A stretch of DNA of 21,238 bases from DATKZH01 sp964475955 (GTDB lineage: Bacteria > Planctomycetota > Planctomycetia > Pirellulales > Thermoguttaceae), in NCBI GenBank assembly GCA_964475955.1, contig CAYYZY010000137.1, positions 1 through 21,238 on the forward strand. Direction: 5' to 3'. The notes under the pieces are model-generated. The model searched no databases. It was not told the origin of the DNA and saw only the letters and a program-made list of their open reading frames with translations. Within the stretch, counting starts at the first letter, position 1, and each line of letters starts with the position of its first letter. Shown piece by piece: positions 1-7,093 of the stretch. Both the position numbers and the translations under genes were made by a program.

Positions 1-369
1 TCCAACAACCCCACACTGCGGTTACCGGCGTAGAATGGCATTCCGTCCTACAGACCCGTGCGAAGCATGCGCCGATCCTACTGACGAAGACTCTAACTGT
101 TTATCGGTCACGACGGGGGCGCGTGCGCGTCGGCTTCCGAGAAACCGGCGGCCGGGCGGGGAGTCGCCGTGTATCCGTCCATTTTGACCCGGAATCTTAC
201 CTAGGTTGACGAGTCAAGAGCAGTTTTCGCGTGACCTTGCGTTTGCTGCGCAAGTGAGGCAAGAAGAAACTGGGGTTGACTCGACGGTTTTGGCCCGTTT
301 TCTCAGCAAAATGGACAGATACGTCGCCGTCTGACGCATCCGCTCGACCGTCGCAACCGAACCGGCCCC

Positions 370-387
370 GCGAGGCGATCGCCTCGC
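370..387. repeat. 18-bp perfect palindrome
   Basis: The 18 bases GCGAGGCGATCGCCTCGC equal their own reverse complement. The centre contains GCGATCGC. It lies in noncoding DNA, 32 bp before a strong stem-loop. It could be a dimeric protein binding site or a cruciform. Function unknown. Confidence 0.7.
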
Positions 388-418
388 CGCTGGGCAGGCC
401 GCCAAGGTGCGCCGTGGG

Positions 419-453
419 CCTTCGGGCGGAAGTGCTGAGTTCCCGCCTGAAGG
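419..453. other. Strong 35-nt stem-loop in noncoding DNA
   Basis: The left arm CCTTCGGGCGGAA (419-431) pairs with the right arm TTCCCGCCTGAAGG (440-453) around an 8-nt loop. This gives 13 pairs with one bulged C and one G-U pair. No T-run follows on either strand, so it is not a typical intrinsic terminator. It could be part of a small RNA, a leader structure or a REP-like element. Confidence 0.55.
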
Positions 454-776
454 GGGGTTCCTCCTGGCGGGCCGGCGCCAATGATATCGATGGCCCGGGA
501 ATTCTCCGTCGCAGGGGCTTCGGCGGCACGTGGCTGGGCTCGGGCGGGGCGGCGTCGGAAAGGGGATATTTGTTTGCCGGGTGTCGGGTTTTGTCAGCGA
601 ACGGCAATAAGCCTCATAGAACGCTCCCTAGCGCGCGTCTGTAGGGTACATTACGTAAGATAGGAAAACCAGGTTCTCGGCGCCTCGGGCTTGGGCCCGG
701 TACGTCGAGCACTCCGGAAGACCGTTCGCTCGTGCGAGGTGCGTCCTCACGAGGCCCTTGTTGAAGGAGAGACACG

Positions 777-3325
777 ATGAGCCGTGTACGTATGAGTCAC
801 CTGTTCGCCGTCGCCTTGTTGGCGGCGGGGCTGGCGGTGCCGGCGACGGCCTGGGCGCAGATGAGCACGCCCGGCTTCTCGCAGCCCACAACCGCCCGCT
901 ACCAGCCGCCTCCGCAAACCTACAGCCCACCCCCGCAGACCTACAACCCACCGCCGCAGCCGCCACAGCCGCCGTACTACCCGCCCACGTATCCGCCGCA
1001 ATACCCGCCGCAGTATCCGCCCCCACAGCAGCAGTTCCAGCAGCAACAGCAGCAGCAGCAGCAGCAGCAATACGTGCCGCCGGTTCAGCAACAGTATGGC
1101 AAGAAGAAGGGCGGCAAAGGCTATCAGCACCAATACGGAGCACTCGGATACGGCTCGCGTGACAACGCCTACTACATGCAGCCGCCCACGGTGACTCCGC
1201 CGCCGGTGCCTCCTACGCCGCCGGTGCCCCCGACGCCGCCCACGCCTCCCACGCCTCCTTATCAACCGCCGTATCAGCCGCCCTACCAGCCGCCCTACCA
1301 GCCGCCCTACCAGCCGCCGCAGCAACAGTATCAGCAGCAGGGGCAGTATATGCCGCCCCAGCCGCAGTACCAGCAGCAGGGCCAGTACCAGCCCCCGCAA
1401 CAACAGTATCAGGGAAAGAAGTACGGCAAGAAGGGATACGGCAAGGGTAAGCAGGGAGGGTCCCAGTATGGGCCGCTCGGCTACGGTTCGCGCGACGCGA
1501 GGTACTACTACCAGCCGACCCCCGTCATACCCCGGCAGCCCTGGTATCCGCCGTACCAGCCGCCGCAACAGTACGTGCCGCCGCAGCAGTACACGCCCCC
1601 GTACTATCCGCCCCAGCAACAACAGCAGGGGAAACTCAAGAAGGGCGGCAGTTCCCAATGGGGTTACCAGTATGGAGCCCTCGGTTACGGGAGTCGTCAA
1701 ACGCCCGCCTATATGATCCAGCCCGGCGGAACGCAGCCACCCCCGCCGCAGTATCCACCGCAGTATCCGCCTCAATATCCGCCTTACCAGCCGCCACAGC
1801 AGTACGTGCCCCCGCAGCAGTACCGGCCCCCGTACTATCCGCCCCAGCAACAACAGCAAGGGCAGTACGGCAAGAAGAAGGGCGGCTGGATGCAGTACGG
1901 GTCGCTCGGTTACGGATCGCGGACCGCGACTCCCGAGGGCCAGCCGGCCGTCGCGCCCGACACCTCGCCCTCCAACGCCGCCCCGACGGTGACCCCTCCG
2001 CCTGAGACCACCCCTCCGCCGCAAACCACGCCGCCGAAGCAGGTCCCCTCCAAGGCCAAGCCCGGCAAGGCGACCGTGCCCAAGAAAAAGGGCCCCAAGC
2101 CGACTCCGCCGGCGACGCAGAAACCTAAGAAGGGCACACCCAAGAAGCAGAAGCCGCCCAAGGGCACTCCTCCGCAGAAGCAGAAGCCCCCCAAGGCCAC
2201 CCCCCCGAAGGCCGCGCCCCCCAAGGCGACGCCTCCGAAAACCACGCCTCCCCCGCAGCAGCAGCAGCAGCAACAGCAGCAACAGCAGCAATACGGGAAG
2301 CGCTACGGCAAACCGCGGCCGCAGGTCCAGTACCAGCAGCAGTACGCTCCGCCGTACCCGCCGCAACAGCAGTACGGACAGTACGCACAACCGTACTACC
2401 CCTATAACCCCTACTACCCGCAACCGGCCGCGCCCCGGGCTTCGGCCCCGGGCACGTCGACCGACAACCGGTTGACGGCCGGTTCCCGGACGTCGACCCC
2501 CAACACGTTGCCCGACGGTTCGGCGACGCTCCCCCCACCGCCCGCGGTGACGCCGCCCCCGGCGGAGACCACCCCTCCGCCCGCCGTAACGCCTCCGCCC
2601 GCCGTAACCCCGCCGCCGGAAACGACTCCTCCGCCTACGGTGACTCCGCCGCCGGAGACCACGCNNNNNNNNNNNNNNNNNNNNNNNNNNNNNNNNNNNN
2701 NNNNNNNNNNNNNNNNNNNNNNNNNNNNNNNNNNNNNNNNNNNNNNNNNNNNNNNNNNNNNNNNCCGCCGCCGGAAACGACTCCTCCGCCTACGGTGACT
2801 CCGCCGCCGGAGACCACGCCTCCGCCGACGACGGTGCCGCCGACGCAGCCGCCGCAGTATCCGCCCTACCAGCCGCCGTACCAGTACCAATACCAGCCGC
2901 AGTACCAGCAGCAGTATCCGCCGCAGGTCCAGCAGCAGCAGTACGGCAAGCAGTCGGGTAAGCAGTGGGGAAAGAAGAGGTCGAGCGGCTACCAGCCCGG
3001 ACCGTTGGGCTACGGCTCGCGCAGCGGCCTGGAAAGGCCCCAGGGCCCCCTCGCCACCGACAAGCGGTACGCGGCCAACTGGGGATTCGAGTACGTGATC
3101 GAGCCGGGTCCGTTCGGCGCGGGCTACGCGGCGTACATCACCGACGTGCAGTCGGGCAGCCCGGCCGCCCAGGCCGAGTTCGAGCGGGGCGATCGGATCA
3201 CGAGGATCAACTCCCGGCCGGTCCGCGGCTCGTACGACGTCGAGACGGCGCACGGGTACGTCACGCTCGAGGCCCTCAACGTCCGCACCGGCCAGGCGGA
3301 GTGGATTTCGGTCTATCTCCCCTGA
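777..3325 (+). CDS. Secreted Pro/Gln/Tyr-rich repeat protein with five GYGSR modules and a C-terminal PDZ-like domain
   Basis: The ATG at 777 follows GAAGGAGAG, a good ribosome binding site. Residues 1-28 form a signal peptide ending ATAWA-Q. The body is low-complexity: YQPP and PPQQ linkers, two long Gln tracts and a Lys/Pro-rich stretch around 2040-2250. It carries five modules with a Lys/Gly-rich lead-in and a core YGxLGYGSR or a close variant: 1134-1160, 1467-1493, 1671-1697, 1896-1922 and 2996-3022. The last ~85 residues (from about 3070) look like a PDZ domain, with GYAAYITDVQSGSPAAQA followed by FERGDRITRIN. The frame is split by a 100-N gap at 2665-2764. Merging the identical 55-bp flanks gives one 797-residue protein. 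No membrane anchor is seen, so it is probably periplasmic, surface or matrix material. The composition recalls extensins or adhesive proteins, but that is analogy only. The family is not recognised. Confidence 0.85.
1038..1070 (+). repeat. CAG/CAA tract encoding about 11 Gln
   Basis: An uninterrupted run of CAG codons with occasional CAA encodes about 11 glutamines after FQ. A similar 12-Gln tract is at 2256-2291. Both are slippage-prone trinucleotide arrays that keep the frame. Confidence 0.8.
1260..1319 (+). repeat. Five tandem 12-bp units encoding YQPP
   Basis: Five consecutive 12-bp copies of TAYCARCCGCCN encode (YQPP)5. The three central units match TACCAGCCGCCC closely. Being a multiple of three, copy-number change would alter length without breaking the frame. 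Confidence 0.8.
2256..2291 (+). repeat. CAG/CAA tract encoding 12 Gln
   Basis: Twelve consecutive Gln codons sit between a Lys/Pro-rich segment and a Tyr/Pro-rich segment of the repeat protein. CAG and CAA are mixed, so the tract may be more stable than a pure repeat. Confidence 0.8.
2610..2819. other. Assembly gap (100 N) flanked by an identical 55-bp sequence
   Basis: The N run is 2665-2764. The 55 bases before it (2610-2664) and the 55 bases after it (2765-2819) are identical, base for base, and both abut the gap. This is what two contigs sharing a terminal 55-mer look like. Position 2664 and position 2819 are both first codon positions in their frames, so overlapping the copies rejoins the coding frame. 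The 100 N is therefore probably a placeholder and not missing sequence, although extra in-frame repeat units cannot be excluded. Confidence 0.85.
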
Positions 3326-3371
3326 GCCGAACCGCGGCCAGGACCAACGGAAACCGTCGAGGGGTCCGCCG

Positions 3372-3412
3372 TTCAGTGCTCTCCAGGGCCCATCCGCCCT
3401 GGGGACGCTGAA
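3372..3412 (+). terminator. Long stem-loop after the repeat/PDZ gene
   Basis: TCTCCAGGGC (3380-3389) pairs with GCCCTGGGGA (3396-3405) around the loop CCATCC, giving ten pairs with one G-U. An outer TTCAG/CTGAA helix (3372-3376 with 3408-3412) extends it. It lies 47 nt after the stop of the repeat/PDZ gene. No strong T-run follows directly, so it may be a transcript-stabilising end or a weak terminator. Confidence 0.45.
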
Positions 3413-3602
3413 TCGCGGGCCCCCGTTTGTTATGGTCGAAGGAGCGAGATCGAGATGCCGGAGGGAAGCCGGAGGGAATGGGCCACCAATCGGACGTGGG
3501 CCCGGGTCGCCCTGAAAGGCAGTCGACTTGGCCGGGCATTTCGCCATAGTATGGATAGGAAGCGGGCGCACTCGCTTTGACCCTCGTTCGATGGGAATCG
3601 CC

Positions 3603-6600
3603 ATGAACGGAACCCGGCAACGTCGTCGTGCCCTGATCGCCGCGGCACTGGCCGTTTGCCTCGCACTCGCCTGCCATGCGGCTCGGGCCCAATCGACGGC
3701 CCGGCAGCCTGCCCCGCAACTTCCCCCGGCGGTGCTGATTCGCATGGGCTCGGCCGGCGTGCCGGAGGTGATCCCCACGTACTGGCAGAACCCGCCGCCG
3801 CTGGGAGACGGCGGTGCGTTGTTGGTCTGGACGCAACGGGGCCGGGAAACGTGGCAGGCGTACCCGGCGACCGAGCCGACGAGCCGCACGCCGCAACCGG
3901 CCGGCACGCTGAGCATGGCGTCGCGCGTCGGGGGTCCCGGCTGGGGGAACCCTGGCGGCACGGGCCAGGTGGCCCAGTTGCTTACCGTCGAGATCGACCA
4001 GTTGCTCTCCCAAGTGGTCTTCCGCGGGGAGGGCTTTTTGACGCCGACCCACGCTGGCTACCACGTGAACCCCAAGATCACCATCCGCCGCCAACCGCGC
4101 GACGGCGATCCCCCCTACCCGGCCACCACTCTTCAGATCGAGCAGGGGACGCGCGTCGTGGTGCAGTTCCCCGTGAAAGCGGGCCGGGCGAAGATCGCCT
4201 GGGCGGAGATTCCCGACTTGCCTGACCCGTTGCGCGACGGCCTGCCACCCGGCGAGTACACGCTCTCCGAAGAAGGCGGGGCCGCCAGCGCGACGTTCTT
4301 CATCGAGCCGAAGGCGATCGCCGACTGGGTCATGGAGACGCCCGACGAGCTGGACGAACTGCTCGGCTCGCGCGACCACCCGCTCTACCTCCAGGTCGCC
4401 GTCGACCACCTTCTGGCCCAGGTGGACGAGAAGGACCGCCCCCGCCCGTATGCGGCCGACGCCCTCGACCTGCTCGAAGCGGCGCCCCCCGAAAGCCTCG
4501 CGCCGCACCTGAACGAGATGCGCGACGACGTACTCGCCCGGCTCGAAGGCCGCCCGCCGCGCCGGCAAGAAGCCGAGACGAACGATCCCACCGGCGTTCC
4601 CCAGGTCGACGCCGCCCGGCGCCTCATCCTCGTGGGCGATTGGGACGCGGCACTCGACCAACTCGACGACCCCGAGCTGAACGATTCGCAACGAGCCCAG
4701 GCGCTGGCCGCGCTCTACCGGGCGGTGATCCTGGCCGAGTCGGGCCAGGCGACCGACGGAGCCGCCCGGGCGACGTTCAACTACGCCATCGAGCATTTGG
4801 AAGACCATCCGGCCGACCAGTACCGCGCCCGAAACAACTACGCCGGGGCCCTGCTGGTCCGGGCGCAGGACCGCCTCTACAACCACGCCTTCCAGATCGC
4901 CAGCGGCGTGCCGTATCCGCTCGTCTGTGCGCTCATGGATTGGCGCGAGTCGCTCTACCATTATGAAGCCGCGCTGGCGTTGAGCGAGCACCTCGAGCCG
5001 CGCGACCGGGCGGCCGTCGAGGTGAACGTGGCGCGGCTGTACGCGTTGTTGGCCGACGTCATCCGCACGCTCGACCCACCCATTGCCGGCAGGCGCGGCT
5101 TCCCGCAGGGCGAGGTCGCGGCCGCCGACCATGCCCGAAAACTCGCGTCCGGCGTGCTGGCGGCCCCCGACGGCGGGGCCGATGAGGTCACCCGCGCGGC
5201 AAGCCACGAGATCCTGGCCCAACTGGCTTTCCGCGCCGGCGACGCGGAAACGTGCCGCCGGGAGGCCCGTGAGGCGATCGACGGCTACCTCCGCGCCGGC
5301 GCGCTGGCCGGCGTCGAGAGCGGCCACCGCATGGTAGGTCTTTCGCACCTGCGAGAAGCCGAGTCGACCGAGGACGACGCCCTCGCCGCCTCGAAGCGCA
5401 AAGAGGCCCTGCGCCACCTGCGCATCTCGCACGTCCTCTCGGAGGTTCTGCGGCGCCGGATCCCGGCCGATGGGATCGGCCTGAGCCGCGCCGGCTTTTT
5501 CGCGCGCCGGGCGTACGTCAACGAGCAGATCTGCCGCGTGCTGGTCGCCGAGGGGCGGCCGGCCGAAGCGCTCCGCTACGCCGAGTTGGCCAAGGCCCGG
5601 GCCCTGCAAGACGTGCTCGCGCTGGCCGGCAGCGAGCCGTCGGCCCAAACGCCCGAAGCCCGCGATCTCTCCGAAATCCTGGCCGACTGGCCCGGCGACG
5701 TCGCCGCCGTCGAGTACTTCCTCGGTACCGATCGGGCGTGGCTGTTCCTGATCGACACGTCGGGCGAGGTGAGCGCGCACGTGCTGGAGGACGGGCGCGG
5801 CGGGCCGCTCCGGCCGCGCCACCTGGTCGCCCGCGTGCGCAGCTTCCTCTCGCGCATCGACCACCAGGCCAACCGGATGCGGGAGCGCCTGGAAGCCGGC
5901 ATGGGCTACGACCACGCTTGGCAGTACGAGTTGCACGAGTTCTACCGCCAGTTGCTTCCCCAGGGCGTGCTGAAGAAGCTTCGCAAGGCGGAGATCGTGC
6001 TGGTCGTTCCGCACCACATCCTGCACTACTTCCCGTTCGTGGCGCTGGTCACCCGTCCCGACACGGGCCGGCGCACCAGCCAGGAGATGGTCGAGCCGAA
6101 GTTCCTGCTCGACGAGCCGTTCGACCTGGGCTACGTGCCGTCGCTGGCCGCGTGGGACCTGTTGCGCGAAGCGCCCGACCGGCCGATCCGCCAGGTGAGC
6201 GCCTCGGGGATGGTCGAGTTCGCGTCGGCCCAGCCGCTGCCGGGCGTGGAGAAAGACCTGGCCAACCTGAAGGCGGCGTTCGGCCGGATGGTCGGCACCG
6301 TGTTGGCCGACGAGGAGGCCAACGAGGGTCGGGCGAAGGACGTCTTCCGCCAGACGGGGCTCCTCTTCCTGGCCACCCACGGGAAGAACTTCGCCGACCA
6401 GCCGCTCTCCAGCTACCTGATGTTCCGCCCCGACCGCCAAAACGACGGCTACCTCACCGCCGGCGAAATCTACGCCACCGACGTGGCCGCCGACCTGGTG
6501 GTGATGAGCGCGTGCTACTCCGGGCTGGCCGACCGCTCGCCGCTTCCGGGCGACGACCTGTTCGGCCTCCAGCGGGCCCTGCTGCACGCCGGCGCGCGCA

Positions 6601-6863
6601 CGGTGATCGCCGGCATGTGGGACGTGTACGACGGCACGGGCCCCGAGCTGATGCAGGGCTTCTTCCGGGAGCTCACCCAAGGCGAACCGGCCCCGGCCGC
6701 GCTGGCCGATTCGCAACGCGCGCTGGTCGACCGGCTTCGCCAGAGCGAGCAGGTCGAGCCCTGGCTCCACCCGTACTTCTGGGCCGTTTACACCTCGGTC
6801 GGCGACGACCGCACCCACGTCGCCGCGCCTTCCGCCCGTCCCAATCCGCACGACACGCCCTGA
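3603..6863 (+). CDS. Secreted TPR-CHAT protein (caspase-like fold)
   Basis: This 1086-residue protein starts with a signal peptide: MNGTRQRRR, then a hydrophobic core ending AARAQS. I chose the ATG at 3603 because the basic n-region begins there and GGGAA precedes it; the in-frame ATG at 3591 and TTG at 3528 are alternatives. After a beta-rich N-terminal part (about residues 120-240) come helical, TPR-like repeats (about 330-690). A CHAT domain follows (about 700-1070). The CHAT dyad is visible as FLATHG (His926) and MSACYSG (Cys971), so it is probably an active cysteine peptidase-type domain. CHAT proteins are caspase relatives; some are TPR-associated proteases. The signal peptide implies action outside the cytoplasm. 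It follows the repeat/PDZ gene on the same strand, 277 nt away with a stem-loop between, so coexpression is possible but not shown. Substrate unknown. Confidence 0.85.
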   Translation: MNGTRQRRRALIAAALAVCLALACHAARAQSTARQPAPQLPPAVLIRMGSAGVPEVIPTYWQNPPPLGDGGALLVWTQRGRETWQAYPATEPTSRTPQPAGTLSMASRVGGPGWGNPGGTGQVAQLLTVEIDQLLSQVVFRGEGFLTPTHAGYHVNPKITIRRQPRDGDPPYPATTLQIEQGTRVVVQFPVKAGRAKIAWAEIPDLPDPLRDGLPPGEYTLSEEGGAASATFFIEPKAIADWVMETPDELDELLGSRDHPLYLQVAVDHLLAQVDEKDRPRPYAADALDLLEAAPPESLAPHLNEMRDDVLARLEGRPPRRQEAETNDPTGVPQVDAARRLILVGDWDAALDQLDDPELNDSQRAQALAALYRAVILAESGQATDGAARATFNYAIEHLEDHPADQYRARNNYAGALLVRAQDRLYNHAFQIASGVPYPLVCALMDWRESLYHYEAALALSEHLEPRDRAAVEVNVARLYALLADVIRTLDPPIAGRRGFPQGEVAAADHARKLASGVLAAPDGGADEVTRAASHEILAQLAFRAGDAETCRREAREAIDGYLRAGALAGVESGHRMVGLSHLREAESTEDDALAASKRKEALRHLRISHVLSEVLRRRIPADGIGLSRAGFFARRAYVNEQICRVLVAEGRPAEALRYAELAKARALQDVLALAGSEPSAQTPEARDLSEILADWPGDVAAVEYFLGTDRAWLFLIDTSGEVSAHVLEDGRGGPLRPRHLVARVRSFLSRIDHQANRMRERLEAGMGYDHAWQYELHEFYRQLLPQGVLKKLRKAEIVLVVPHHILHYFPFVALVTRPDTGRRTSQEMVEPKFLLDEPFDLGYVPSLAAWDLLREAPDRPIRQVSASGMVEFASAQPLPGVEKDLANLKAAFGRMVGTVLADEEANEGRAKDVFRQTGLLFLATHGKNFADQPLSSYLMFRPDRQNDGYLTAGEIYATDVAADLVVMSACYSGLADRSPLPGDDLFGLQRALLHAGARTVIAGMWDVYDGTGPELMQGFFRELTQGEPAPAALADSQRALVDRLRQSEQVEPWLHPYFWAVYTSVGDDRTHVAAPSARPNPHDTP

Positions 6864-7093
6864 GGCGCTCGCCGCCGCCCCGCTTCTGGTCGCCAGTCAA
6901 GGCCAAGCGGCCGACCCCGCCTTCCTCGCCGCGCACCACGCCACCCTCGACCGGCTCGCCAAGGCCGCGTAAAATCGGCTCCACAAGCCGACGGACGCCG
7001 CGGTATCCGTGAAGGGCGTGGCCAAGAGCGACGCCGACGCCCTTCGCGCCCCGGGGCCTGCCAGCCGATTGACCGAATCGAGGAGACGGGATC

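Larger units (their letters stand above)
1..776. other. Gene-free upstream region with structured DNA
   Basis: I see no convincing gene here. The open frames on both strands have compositions and sequences that do not resemble proteins, and they lack ribosome binding sites. No tRNA or rRNA signature is apparent. The region does hold an 18-bp perfect palindrome (370-387), a strong imperfect stem-loop (419-453) and an inverted pair TTGAC-GA-GTCAA (206-217). The last part must contain the promoter and leader of the gene that starts at 777, but no clear -35/-10 pair was found. Confidence 0.55.

Noticed and set aside
206..283. TTGAC boxes at 206 and 276 as promoters
   Set aside because: No -10 like hexamer lies 16-18 bp downstream of either box.
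197..644. Open frames on both strands in the first 776 bp (up to 136 codons)
   Set aside because: No ribosome binding sites, no recognisable domains, and arginine/proline-rich composition typical of noncoding frames in high-GC DNA.
747..2423. Minus-strand open frame rich in Leu/Arg opposite the repeat protein
   Set aside because: It is the complement of CCG/CAG-type codons; the plus strand has a signal peptide, ribosome binding site and conserved modules.
3528..3602. TTG at 3528 or ATG at 3591 as start of the CHAT protein
   Set aside because: Both would put extra residues before the basic n-region of the signal peptide; the ATG at 3603 fits better, though 3591 cannot be excluded.
3276..6851. 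Very long minus-strand open frame opposite the TPR-CHAT gene
   Set aside because: A shadow caused by GC-rich third positions. The plus-strand frame has a signal peptide, TPR-like repeats and the CHAT His/Cys motifs.
6862..6972. Short coding-like stretch (ALAAAPLLVASQGQ, then ending LAKAA) after the CHAT gene
   Set aside because: It reads like protein but has no start or ribosome binding site and only about 36 codons. It could be a gene remnant but cannot be supported.
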